From an uncultured Bacilli bacterium (GTDB lineage: Bacteria; Bacillota_I; Bacilli_A; RF39; UBA660), in assembly GCA_949451605.1 (NCBI GenBank), contig CASTSB010000009.1, positions 1 to 51,387 on the forward strand: a stretch of DNA of 51,387 bases. Reading direction: 5' to 3'. The position numbers and the translations under genes were made by a program. Below the pieces are notes generated by a model that made no database searches, was not told the DNA's origin, and saw only the letters and a list, made by a program, of their open reading frames with translations. Each line of letters starts with the position of its first letter. The first letter of the stretch is position 1. This document shows, in pieces, positions 26,341-33,981 of this stretch.

Positions 26341-26600
26341 CAAAAACACTAGTCATCATCCACAAAGGGACGAAAACTAGTGTTCCGCGGTACCACCCTA
26401 ATTACTATAAATTAATTATAGCCACCTCTTAGTTCTAACAAACCAAAGCGTTTATAACGGTACGCATCCGACTTATTCTACTTTATTCTTTAAGTACTCA
26501 GAAGTGTTATTCAAAATAAGACATTGCTAGATTCCACCAAACTCTAGCTCTCTATAAATGGAGCTTATTTCTACTTGTCTTCCTCATTGATTTCTAATTA
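26341..26600 (-). promoter_or_regulatory. T-box leader of the gatCAB-aspS operon, Asn specifier
   Basis: This fills the 325-base gap before gatC. The T-box sequence GGGTGGTACCGCGG is at 26385-26398. Stem I contains the AGTA-type loop (ACAAGTAGA) and an apical CTAGAGTTTGGTGGA segment. In the specifier loop, between the helices CTTATT/AATAAG and CTTC/GAAG, the codon next to the lower helix reads AAC (26506-26508), followed by A. That predicts sensing of uncharged tRNA-Asn. A terminator with arms AACACTAGT/ACTAGTGTT (26345-26384) ends the leader. Low Asn-tRNA charging should favour read-through into the operon that makes Asn-tRNA by transamidation. Confidence 0.92.
26342..26384 (-). terminator. 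T-box-controlled terminator
   Basis: On the minus strand, AACACTAGT pairs with ACTAGTGTT, followed by TTTTG. It competes with the antiterminator formed by the T-box sequence just upstream. Confidence 0.85.
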
Positions 26601-26629
26601 ATTGTACATAATTATTTTATGTTTGTCAA
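26601..26629 (-). promoter_or_regulatory. Promoter of the T-box/gatCAB-aspS unit
   Basis: Consensus TTGACA (26624-26629) and TACAAT (26601-26606) on the minus strand are 17 bases apart. Confidence 0.88.
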
Positions 26630-26640
26630 ATTTTAATATA

Positions 26641-27045
26641 CTATTTATTTTTAACTAAAGTTTTTTTACTTTTATTTTTATTACTAATATTTACAGAACT
26701 ACTCATATCATACACACGTCTTGCCCATGATAAAAATTCTTTCGAGTGAGTTCCAATTGCACAGCCATCACTATCAATTATTTTATTTAAATCTGCTTCA
26801 ATTAACTGTTGTAGATTAGTAATCCCATTATAATCAAGTATTGCTTTTTCATATGAAGGAATAACCTCAAATTTATTAAAATCAAATTTACTATTTAATA
26901 TTTTAGCTTCTTTTTCTTTTAATTTATTATTTATTAAAGCTTTTAATACTAAATCATCACGAGATGTTTTAGATAAGCTTTCTTTTAAATTAATTAGTTC
27001 ATTTTTAGTTAAACTATCTAGATCAAAATTTCTTTTAATTGTCAT
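26641..27045 (-). CDS. Hypothetical protein, 134 residues
   Basis: I do not recognise this basic soluble protein. It has a helical N-terminal half (NELINLKESLSKTSRDDLVL) and a segment ILDYNGITNLQQLIEADLNK that resembles a helix-hairpin-helix pattern like those in the RNA polymerase alpha C-terminal domain. It ends with a Lys/Asn/Ser-rich tail. AAGGGGG precedes the ATG and a consensus promoter lies upstream. Its stop abuts the T-box promoter and no terminator is seen, so transcripts could run into the T-box unit. Confidence 0.65.
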   Translation of the reverse strand: MTIKRNFDLDSLTKNELINLKESLSKTSRDDLVLKALINNKLKEKEAKILNSKFDFNKFEVIPSYEKAILDYNGITNLQQLIEADLNKIIDSDGCAIGTHSKEFLSWARRVYDMSSSVNISNKNKSKKTLVKNK

Positions 27046-27071
27046 AGCCTTTTCCCCCTTAACTGGTGCAT

Positions 27072-27100
27072 ATTATAGCATATTTACCAATTTTTGTCAA
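27072..27100 (-). promoter_or_regulatory. Promoter of the 134-residue protein gene
   Basis: Perfect TTGACA (27095-27100) and TATAAT (27072-27077) on the minus strand are 17 bases apart. It lies immediately beside the divergent trpS promoter. Confidence 0.85.
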
Positions 27101-27101
27101 T

Positions 27102-27130
27102 TTGTGTACTAAGTAGAGGCTTTTTATGAT
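27102..27130 (+). promoter_or_regulatory. Promoter of trpS
   Basis: TTGTGT (27102-27107) and TATGAT (27125-27130) are 17 bases apart. The leader to the ATG at 27155 is too short for a T-box. Confidence 0.65.
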
Positions 27131-27154
27131 AAAATATCTGCAGGAAGTGATTTT

Positions 27155-28162
27155 ATGAAGAAAACAATTTTAACTGGTCTTAGACCTACTGGTAACCTAC
27201 ATTTAGGTCATTATTTTGGAGCTGGGAAAAATTGGGTTAAGCTTCAAGATGACTATAATTTTTATTTAGAAATAGCTGATGTTCAAGCACTTACTGATAA
27301 CTTTAATAATCCTGAAAAAGTAAGAGTAAATGTTTTTGAAATTACAAAAGATTTACTTGCGATTGGTCTAGACCCTAAGAAAGTACATTTTTTTATTCAG
27401 TCTAAAATACCAGAAGTAGCAGAACTAACTGTTTTCTATTCTAATCTTGTTACTGTTTCTAGACTTGAGAGAAATCCAACAGTAAAAAATGAAATAGCTC
27501 AAAAGAAGGAACTTTTTGGTAATAATGGTGAAAGTATTACTTATGGATTTTTAGGATATCCAGTTAGCCAAGCTGCAGATATTACTGCCTTTGATGGAGA
27601 GCTAGTTCCTGTTGGAGATGATCAATTACCTTTACTTGAACAATGTCGTGAAATAGTTAGAAAGTTCAATTCAATTTATGGAGAAGTTTTAAAAGAACCT
27701 GAACAATATCTAAGCAATGTTAGTCGTGTTAGAGGACTTGATGGTAATGAAAAGATGGGAAAAAGTTTAGGAAATGCTATTTATCTAATTGATGATGAAG
27801 AAACAATAAAAAATAAAGTTATGAATGCTGTAACTGATCCAAACAAAATAAAGAAAGATGACCCTGCTGATCCTGAAGTTTGTATGGTTTACTACTATCA
27901 TAAACTAGTAAATAATAATCAAGAAAATTTAAATACAGTATGTAATGAGTGTAAAGCTGGAGCGCGTGGCTGTGTACAATGTAAAAAAGAGTTAATTGAA
28001 AAAATGAATGAGTTCTTAAAGCCAATTCAAGAAAAAAGAAAATATTATGATGAAAATCCTGAAGAAGTTGTTAAAATACTTGAAGATGGAACAAATACAG
28101 CTAGAGAAAAAGCTAAAGAACAAATGGCAAAGGTTCGAAAAGCAATGAAAATAGACTACTAA
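27155..28162 (+). CDS. trpS: Tryptophanyl-tRNA synthetase with predicted [4Fe-4S] site
   Basis: This 335-residue class I synthetase charges tRNA-Trp. The HIGH-type motif is GNLHLGHY (residues 13-20) and the KMSKS-type motif is KMGKS (200-204). Cysteines at 243, 266, 273 and 276 follow C-x22-C-x6-C-x2-C, the pattern known from Thermotoga maritima TrpRS, where it binds a [4Fe-4S] cluster near the anticodon-binding region. A fifth cysteine is at 263. A GGAAGTGA site precedes the ATG. The gene is a lone plus-strand unit with its own promoter and terminator. Confidence 0.96.
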   Translation: MKKTILTGLRPTGNLHLGHYFGAGKNWVKLQDDYNFYLEIADVQALTDNFNNPEKVRVNVFEITKDLLAIGLDPKKVHFFIQSKIPEVAELTVFYSNLVTVSRLERNPTVKNEIAQKKELFGNNGESITYGFLGYPVSQAADITAFDGELVPVGDDQLPLLEQCREIVRKFNSIYGEVLKEPEQYLSNVSRVRGLDGNEKMGKSLGNAIYLIDDEETIKNKVMNAVTDPNKIKKDDPADPEVCMVYYYHKLVNNNQENLNTVCNECKAGARGCVQCKKELIEKMNEFLKPIQEKRKYYDENPEEVVKILEDGTNTAREKAKEQMAKVRKAMKIDY

Positions 28163-28181
28163 ATGTAGCCTATTTTTTTAC
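28147..28181 (+). terminator. Terminator of trpS
   Basis: AAATAGACTAC and GTAGCCTATTT form a stem with one internal mismatch and a five-base loop, followed by seven T. It overlaps the trpS stop and reaches the end of the convergent surface-protein gene. Confidence 0.75.
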
Positions 28182-30349
28182 ATAAAATCAACTGTAGAAT
28201 CGCGTCCTTCAGAAGCATCTGGTACTCCAGCAAATTGTTCTAACTGATATAAATCTTTAATATATACATTTGTTGAGCTGCTGCAATTAATAAACATATT
28301 TTTAACTGTTGTAACATTAGTAAAAACAAAATGTTCTCCCGAAATATCAATAGTATTTAGATTAATACATTTATAAAACATATTGGACATATTTGTCACG
28401 TTAGTTGTATTGAAGTGACTTACATCTAACTCTAAAAATCCTTCACATCCCTCAAACATTGATTGCATAGTTGTAACATTACTTGTATCAAAGCTTGAAA
28501 TATTTAGATTATTTAAACTTTTAGAATGAGCAAACATTGATTTCATATTAGTAACGCTTGTTGTTACAAAATTGCTTAAATCTAGATTTTGAAGACTATG
28601 ACAAGATCCAAACATCGTATCCATTTTTGTTACCTTGCTAGTGTCAAAGCTGGAAAGATTTAACGAAGTTAATTTTTGACAATTGCTAAACATAAAATTC
28701 ATATTGGTTACTTTGCTTGTATTAAAATTTGACAAATCTAAGATGGTTAATTTTGGGCACATATAAAACATACTATTCATATCAGTAACATTTGAAGTAT
28801 CAAAGTTAGTTACATTTAAAGAAGTGATTGAAGTGTTATTACCAAACATCCAACTCGTATTGGTTACTTTGGCAGTATTAAAATTTGATATATTATATCC
28901 AGTTATTTTCCTACAATTATTAAACATTGAATCCATTCTAGTAACATTTTCTGTGTTAAATGTATTTATAATATCTAAATTTTCTAAAACATAGCAATGC
29001 TCGAACATACTTGTCATATTAGTTACTTTGTCAGTTTTAAAGTTATTGGAGAATGTAATTTCTGTTAGCTTATTGCAATTTTTAAATAAAGATGACATAC
29101 TAGTAACATTTATTGTATTTAATGAACTGATATTAACAGAGGTTAAACTGTTACAATTGTCAAACATACTTGAAATATTTCTAACATTAGGAGTATTAAA
29201 ATTACTTAAATCTAAGCTGGTTAATTTTTCACAATTAGCAAACATACCTTGCATAAATTCTGCTCTAGATGTAGTAAACGTTTCTTTATTAAATTTAATT
29301 TCAGTCAAACTCGAACAAAATCCAAACATATGGTCAAATCTTTCAACACGTGAAGTTATAAAACTTGAAAGATCTAGTGAAGTTAATGAAGAACACCTGA
29401 AAAAAATAGTATTCATATTGTCTACTTTTCTTGTATCTATATTACGTAAATTAAGGTTAGTTAATTTTTCACAACTCCAAAACATTTGTGACATACCAAG
29501 AGCTTTACTAGTATTAAAATTTGTCAAATCAATTGAAGTAACATTATATAAATTCTGAAATAAGTTTCTACAATCACTATTAGATATTACTCCACCATTC
29601 TGACCTATATATACTTCATATAATCCATTGGAATCAATATCTTCAGCATATAGTTTTATATTATTGGAATTATCATGTGATACATCAAAGCATTTTGTTC
29701 CATTGAAATCTACAGCAGTATTTGGAATTGAATCATCTGTTTTGAAACTAATAGATTCAATATCATTTTTTATTATATTTGTTTCTAAAAATCCTGAAGT
29801 TGAATCTGAATTAATGGCTAGTTTTAAATAACTATTTTCATATTTTTTTAATTCAAAATTTAAGTTTAGATTATATGTTGAGGACGTTGAAGAAAATCCG
29901 CCCTCTTTATATTTTATAGTTAAAATAATTGTTTTTGTAAAGCCTAGGGAACATTTATTATTTTGACACAACTTATCTCCTATGTTGTAGTCAGTAGTTG
30001 TATATTCTAGATTATCCGGAAGACCTGTAATTGATGCTAGTTTCATTTCTTGGTTTCCGGTATTTGTTATATCAACCCCATAAGATACAGTTGATCCACT
30101 ATTAGGTAAAAGTGTTCCTACTTTTATACTTGCTTTATTATAGTCTTCTGATAATGATGTACCACTATTAGTTACTCCATTTACTCTTAGTCCTGTTATT
30201 CTTATATCTTGTTTAATTCTTATATCAGAAACTATACCTGTAATATTTAAGACACTATTAAAAGATGCATAAGCTAAAGATAAACCTATGACCATGGCTA
30301 CAATTAGTATAGATAAGTTTTTACTATTAACAAATCTTTTAAAACTCAT
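28178..30349 (-). CDS. BspA-like leucine-rich-repeat surface protein (DUF285)
   Basis: This 723-residue protein has an N-terminal membrane segment (about 11-30) and a beta-rich domain (about 40-250). It ends with 16 consecutive BspA-type repeats of about 25-28 residues (about 265-695). The repeat pattern is L-x-L-x-x-F-x-T-x-x-V-T-x-M-x-x-M-F-x-x-C, as in LDLSNFNTSKVTNMNFMF. Such proteins are displayed on the surface of gut and oral bacteria and bind host matrix or other cells. No LPXTG sorting signal is seen; the N-terminal span probably anchors it. The start has AGGAAG upstream. Confidence 0.9.
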   Translation of the reverse strand: MSFKRFVNSKNLSILIVAMVIGLSLAYASFNSVLNITGIVSDIRIKQDIRITGLRVNGVTNSGTSLSEDYNKASIKVGTLLPNSGSTVSYGVDITNTGNQEMKLASITGLPDNLEYTTTDYNIGDKLCQNNKCSLGFTKTIILTIKYKEGGFSSTSSTYNLNLNFELKKYENSYLKLAINSDSTSGFLETNIIKNDIESISFKTDDSIPNTAVDFNGTKCFDVSHDNSNNIKLYAEDIDSNGLYEVYIGQNGGVISNSDCRNLFQNLYNVTSIDLTNFNTSKALGMSQMFWSCEKLTNLNLRNIDTRKVDNMNTIFFRCSSLTSLDLSSFITSRVERFDHMFGFCSSLTEIKFNKETFTTSRAEFMQGMFANCEKLTSLDLSNFNTPNVRNISSMFDNCNSLTSVNISSLNTINVTSMSSLFKNCNKLTEITFSNNFKTDKVTNMTSMFEHCYVLENLDIINTFNTENVTRMDSMFNNCRKITGYNISNFNTAKVTNTSWMFGNNTSITSLNVTNFDTSNVTDMNSMFYMCPKLTILDLSNFNTSKVTNMNFMFSNCQKLTSLNLSSFDTSKVTKMDTMFGSCHSLQNLDLSNFVTTSVTNMKSMFAHSKSLNNLNISSFDTSNVTTMQSMFEGCEGFLELDVSHFNTTNVTNMSNMFYKCINLNTIDISGEHFVFTNVTTVKNMFINCSSSTNVYIKDLYQLEQFAGVPDASEGRDSTVDFM

Positions 30350-30381
30350 TTACTATCTTCCTATTCTAAGTTAATTTTAAC

Positions 30382-30409
30382 AAAAAAAGAGGTTACTTTC
30401 AATCCTCTT
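30382..30409 (-). terminator. Terminator of the VTT protein-rmuC operon
   Basis: The minus strand shows AAGAGG and CCTCTT with an eleven-base loop and seven T. It overlaps the rmuC stop at 30399. Confidence 0.65.
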
Positions 30410-31496
30410 CCTTAGTTTCTATTTCTAATATTTCATTATCTTCTAGTTTAGATACATCTGCTTTATTAATAGTTTCAAATCGTTTAGCTATTTTATCAGT
30501 AGTAATATAAACGCTTTCTACATCTTTATTGACTGTTTGAATACTACGAGCTAGTTTATCCCATCTTTCTTTATATCTTGCGAATTCTAAACCTAGTTTA
30601 TTTAATTCTTCATGAATAATTGATGCATATTTATCTCTTTCTAAGTTCTTAATAATCATCTCTATTACAGTTAGAGTAGAAATAAGTGTAGTTGGAGATG
30701 TAATCCATACTCTTTTCTTATATGCATAATTAATTATGTCTTGGTGATAGGCATTAACTTCAGCAAATATTGCTTCTGCTGGTAAAAATAAAATTGCTTG
30801 ATCAGTTGTTTCTCCAGGAATAATGTATTTAGAACTAATCGCATCAATATGCTTTTTCATATCTTGTTTAAACATTTTTTCATAGCTATCTCGCATCTCT
30901 TGAGAATTGTTTTTATCAACCATCATTTGATAATGCTCTAATGGAAACTTAGAATCAATTGCGATAGTTCCTAATGGTTCTGGAGCAAAAACAACTGAGT
31001 CTGCAATAACTCCTGATGAAAGTGTATATTGAAGTCTATAAATTCTATCATTTTTTTCTCCAAAGACACTTGATAATATATGTTTTAAATTTACTTCTCC
31101 AAATATTCCTCTAGTTTTCTTATCTGTTAAAATACTTTGAAGACTTACTATGTCTGTAGATAAATTTTCAATCTTTTTTTGTGCTTCATCTATTTTTGAT
31201 AAACGTTCAATTACACTCATAAAAGTTTTATTAGTTTTCTCAAAATTTTGATCAAGACGTTCTGTAACTTTTTCGTTAATTGCTAATAATCTTCTTTCAA
31301 CTTGTTCATTTAAAAGATTAAAATCTTTATTAATATCTCTTGTTAAATCACTTTTGAACTCTGATAAGTCTTTAGTAATAGAAACTTCAAACTTACCTAA
31401 ACGTTCTGTAATGTTACTTTCATTTATATTTTTTGAAATTGAAACAATTAATAGTATTATAACTATTATTAATAAAGCAATAATTATATAATCCAT
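30399..31496 (-). CDS. rmuC: DNA recombination protein RmuC
   Basis: This 365-residue protein has an N-terminal membrane anchor (about 3-22), a long coiled coil (about 30-125) and the RmuC nuclease-like domain (about 130-340). The domain contains TRGIFGEVNLKHIL, IAIDSKFPLEHYQ and AILFLPAEAIFAEV. RmuC limits DNA inversions and is thought to act on recombination intermediates. The length is a little short for the family but complete. It follows the VTT gene by ten bases. Confidence 0.9.
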   Translation of the reverse strand: MDYIIIALLIIVIILLIVSISKNINESNITERLGKFEVSITKDLSEFKSDLTRDINKDFNLLNEQVERRLLAINEKVTERLDQNFEKTNKTFMSVIERLSKIDEAQKKIENLSTDIVSLQSILTDKKTRGIFGEVNLKHILSSVFGEKNDRIYRLQYTLSSGVIADSVVFAPEPLGTIAIDSKFPLEHYQMMVDKNNSQEMRDSYEKMFKQDMKKHIDAISSKYIIPGETTDQAILFLPAEAIFAEVNAYHQDIINYAYKKRVWITSPTTLISTLTVIEMIIKNLERDKYASIIHEELNKLGLEFARYKERWDKLARSIQTVNKDVESVYITTDKIAKRFETINKADVSKLEDNEILEIETKEED

Positions 31497-31506
31497 ATTT
31501 TACTTC

Positions 31507-32085
31507 CTATTCTATATTCATTTTTTTGCCAACTATTTTAGATAAAATATAAGCTAATATTAAGGCAATTATTATGTAAAGAATTGTTTTTATATCAGTC
31601 ATACTTTCTAAAAAGCTTTTGCCAATATAACCCCAAAATATAATCATAAATAATTTACCAATCATTAATGATACGAAAAATTTTTCTTTTGCAACGCCTG
31701 CAATTCCTGAAATAAAATTAATAAAAAATGAAGGCATAAAAGGTAATGTAATTAAAAGCACTAGTTGAGAAATACTAATTTTTTTAAACCTTTTAATTGA
31801 CTTTTCAACTTTTTCTTTCATTTTTTCATTTAAGTATTTATATATTATTTTATTTGATAAAAAATAAAAAAATAAATAACATAAGTAACAGCCAACGCAT
31901 GTTCCAATCCAAGAAATAAGTGTTCCAGAAAATAAGCCAAATGTATTAACGTTTAATGCAACAAAAACACTTAATGGCAATGCTGGAATAATGGCTTCTA
32001 AAAGCACTAGACTAAATCCACCAATTAAACCTAATTTTGATAAGTAATAAGTACAGATATCTACTAAATAAGTAACTACCTCCAT
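31507..32085 (-). CDS. VTT-domain (DedA/TVP38 family) membrane protein
   Basis: This 192-residue protein has five or six hydrophobic segments with the VTT/SNARE-associated pattern: LEAIIPALPLSVFVALNVN near the N-terminus and FISGIAGVAKEKFFVSLMIG in the second half. DedA/TVP38 proteins act in membrane lipid movement and envelope homeostasis. It has its own promoter (32105-32133) and AAGGTGA before the ATG, and precedes rmuC in one unit. Confidence 0.85.
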   Translation of the reverse strand: MEVVTYLVDICTYYLSKLGLIGGFSLVLLEAIIPALPLSVFVALNVNTFGLFSGTLISWIGTCVGCYLCYLFFYFLSNKIIYKYLNEKMKEKVEKSIKRFKKISISQLVLLITLPFMPSFFINFISGIAGVAKEKFFVSLMIGKLFMIIFWGYIGKSFLESMTDIKTILYIIIALILAYILSKIVGKKMNIE

Positions 32086-32104
32086 TATATCACCTTCTTG
32101 ATTA

Positions 32105-32133
32105 ATTATATTACAGATTCAATTTCTTAACAA
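32105..32133 (-). promoter_or_regulatory. Promoter of the VTT-rmuC operon
   Basis: TTGTTA (32128-32133) and TATAAT (32105-32110) on the minus strand are 17 bases apart. It lies downstream of the small-RNA terminator, so the two units are separate. Confidence 0.75.
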
Positions 32134-32200
32134 GCAATTGTAAGAACTTATGTATGAATTTTATTATCATTTTACTTATAGTTTTACCTTATGTAACTCT

Positions 32201-32246
32201 AAAATAAAATAATCACCTAACACAACATTGCATTGTGATTAGGTGA
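32201..32246 (-). terminator. Terminator of the candidate small RNA
   Basis: A 13-bp stem with one bulged base and a seven-base loop is followed by TTATTTTATTTT on the minus strand. Confidence 0.8.
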
Positions 32247-32320
32247 CCAAACCATTGGCAACACTCAACAGTAGCATATATTGAATGTTCCTTTTTTATT
32301 ATATGAAGTTTCCTTCATCT
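32201..32320 (-). ncRNA. Candidate small structured RNA, family not recognised
   Basis: On the minus strand a promoter at 32327-32355 should start a transcript near 32320. It carries three hairpins: ATGAAG-GAAA-CTTCAT with a GNRA tetraloop (32303-32318), AACATTCAA with TTGAGTGTT (arms 32281-32289 and 32260-32268), and a terminator stem TCACCTAA/TTAGGTGA extended by five more pairs (32213-32246), followed by T-rich sequence. Length is about 120 bases. It does not show the conserved motifs of tmRNA, RNase P, SRP RNA or the riboswitches I know. A 12-codon reading frame lies inside it (32239-32277). Confidence 0.55.
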
Positions 32321-32326
32321 ATTTAC

Positions 32327-32355
32327 ATGTTATCACAATTGTTTCATTTTATCAA
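32327..32355 (-). promoter_or_regulatory. Promoter of the candidate small RNA
   Basis: TTGATA (32350-32355) and TAACAT (32327-32332) on the minus strand are 17 bases apart, just after the rhodanese stop. Confidence 0.55.
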
Positions 32356-32357
32356 CT

Positions 32358-32648
32358 TTATCTACTACTTATATAATTATTATAGCCACCTTGAATATTT
32401 ACAGTATGGTATCCTCTATTATTTAAGATATTTACTATCTGATTACTAGTATGTCCAGATTGACAATAGATATAATAAACTTCTTTATAGTTTAAGAAAT
32501 TTTCTGGCGCTTGCATTAAATAGTTAGCTGGAATATTTTTAGCATTTACTATGTGATCTTTATTATATGAATATTCATCTCTTGTATCTATAATATTTAA
32601 TGTATTATACTTATTTTTTTCTTTAAACTCTTCAATACTTATACTCAT
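32358..32648 (-). CDS. Single-domain rhodanese-like protein
   Basis: This 96-residue rhodanese domain would transfer sulfane sulfur or act as a persulfide carrier in the cytoplasm. It has NIIDTRDEYSYNKDHI (CH2A-type start) and the active-site loop YCQSGHTSNQI with catalytic cysteine near residue 63. The C-terminus carries VNIQGGYNNY. GGGGTGA precedes the ATG. It lies between the terminator of the secretion locus and the small-RNA unit. Confidence 0.9.
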   Translation of the reverse strand: MSISIEEFKEKNKYNTLNIIDTRDEYSYNKDHIVNAKNIPANYLMQAPENFLNYKEVYYIYCQSGHTSNQIVNILNNRGYHTVNIQGGYNNYISSR

Positions 32649-32674
32649 TTATTCACCCCATTAGTAATTTATGC

Positions 32675-32704
32675 AAAAAAAAGAATCTATCTTATGATAG
32701 ATTC
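32675..32704 (-). terminator. Terminator of the type IV secretion operon
   Basis: The minus strand has a perfect 9-bp stem, GAATCTATC-ATAA-GATAGATTC, followed by eight T, immediately after the stop at 32705. Confidence 0.92.
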
Positions 32705-33964
32705 CTATCTAATTATATATGGATCTTCTTCTGTTCCAGTTCCTTTACTAATTAAGGTATTAGCATCCATAGTAATAACTGGTCTTATTCTTAGATATTC
32801 ACTAGTAATACTAGCTTTTACTACTCCTCCTACAACTCTATAGGCTGTAGAATCATTTTCTGAATTTGAAGTACCTAGCCAATAAGAGTTACCGTCTGCT
32901 AAATAGTTATAATTTTGACATGCAGCTGAAGATGGAGTATTGCATGAAGGATCAATACTCGCATTCATATAATCACTAACTGTAAGTAGACCTATATTAC
33001 TTGAAATAGTTTCGCTACACTCAATAGAATTATCATGAATTGTATCATTTGGTTTCATTTTACCAACGCACATATCAAATTTAGTAAGATGTGCTTTATC
33101 CTTTTGACTAAGCATATAATATTCATCATCTTTTTCGGTAGTTTTATAAATTTGATCTAATTGTTCTTTTATTCTACTAGATGAGTAATTGTTAACTCCT
33201 GATGTATAACCTAAGGTGTTATTATATCTATCATCAAATGGATAATTAGATCCTTTTGTTTTATTTAATATAAGTGTAATTGTTTTATCTCCATTTACTT
33301 TAACAATTCTCCAAGTTTCTCCATCTAACTTAATATAATTGTTTACATTCTCTCCTCTAAACACATAGGAGTCATTTAATAAATATAGACCATAACCACT
33401 ACCCACTAAATTTTCATCACTTGCAATAACAGATGATAAAAGTTTAGTAGAATATTTATCACCACAAGATAAGAATGGTGTGTATATATATTCATTGCCT
33501 ACTTTTTTAACTTGTACTTTTCCTGTACATGATGTATTCTCTCCTAAGTATTCTGGAAGAGTTTTCATCTTTTCTGCAGCTATTAAATTAGCTACTTCAA
33601 TTTCTACTACTTGAGTCTCATCTATTGGTAGTGAAGATTTATTATCTTGGAAGTAACTTTTGGCTGCATCAGACATTATTTGTTCAACTTGTTCGTATGA
33701 TTTTGCACCGCCATTTACTTTAGATACTAGGAATAATACTATTAATAATAATGCCATACCTACAGCAATAACTATCATTAATTTTATTAGTTTCTTTTTT
33801 ACATCATCATCTTTTTTATTGTTACTTGAATTTTCATTTTCATTATTATTAGAATTAAAGTCTAAATTTTCATCTTCGTACTCGTCAATGCCACCAATTT
33901 CATCATCTTCTTTAGATATATCTGTTTTAATTCCATTAACTTTTTGTGTTACATCATAATCCAT
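32705..33964 (-). CDS. Pilin-like surface protein of the secretion locus with long acidic cytoplasmic head
   Basis: This 419-residue protein has a hydrophilic acidic N-terminus (about 1-55), one membrane span (about 59-82) and an extracellular region. The first extracellular part (AAKSYFQDNKSSLP, then C-x-G-x-V-x-V and a second Cys) resembles the head of the prepilin at 17112-18842. The second part (about 210-419) contains GETWRIVKVNGDKTITLIL, SYWLGTSNSE and LRIRPVITMD, and its end matches the protein at 16236-17093. It is the last gene of the operon, with AAGGAGG before the ATG. I infer a surface or tip component of the machine; the function is unproven. Confidence 0.65.
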   Translation of the reverse strand: MDYDVTQKVNGIKTDISKEDDEIGGIDEYEDENLDFNSNNNENENSSNNKKDDDVKKKLIKLMIVIAVGMALLLIVLFLVSKVNGGAKSYEQVEQIMSDAAKSYFQDNKSSLPIDETQVVEIEVANLIAAEKMKTLPEYLGENTSCTGKVQVKKVGNEYIYTPFLSCGDKYSTKLLSSVIASDENLVGSGYGLYLLNDSYVFRGENVNNYIKLDGETWRIVKVNGDKTITLILNKTKGSNYPFDDRYNNTLGYTSGVNNYSSSRIKEQLDQIYKTTEKDDEYYMLSQKDKAHLTKFDMCVGKMKPNDTIHDNSIECSETISSNIGLLTVSDYMNASIDPSCNTPSSAACQNYNYLADGNSYWLGTSNSENDSTAYRVVGGVVKASITSEYLRIRPVITMDANTLISKGTGTEEDPYIIR

Positions 33965-33981
33965 AGGTTATTTCCTCCTTT

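Noticed and set aside
27102-27155. T-box or tryptophan leader for trpS
   Set aside because: Only about 20 bases separate the expected transcription start from the ATG, too few for a T-box.
29028-29558. A 176-codon plus-strand open frame opposite the BspA-like gene
   Set aside because: It is the antisense shadow of regular repeats, with no ribosome-binding site and a composition that mirrors the repeat gene.
32201-32320. Known RNA such as SRP RNA, tmRNA, RNase P or a known riboswitch
   Set aside because: The conserved motifs of these families are absent.
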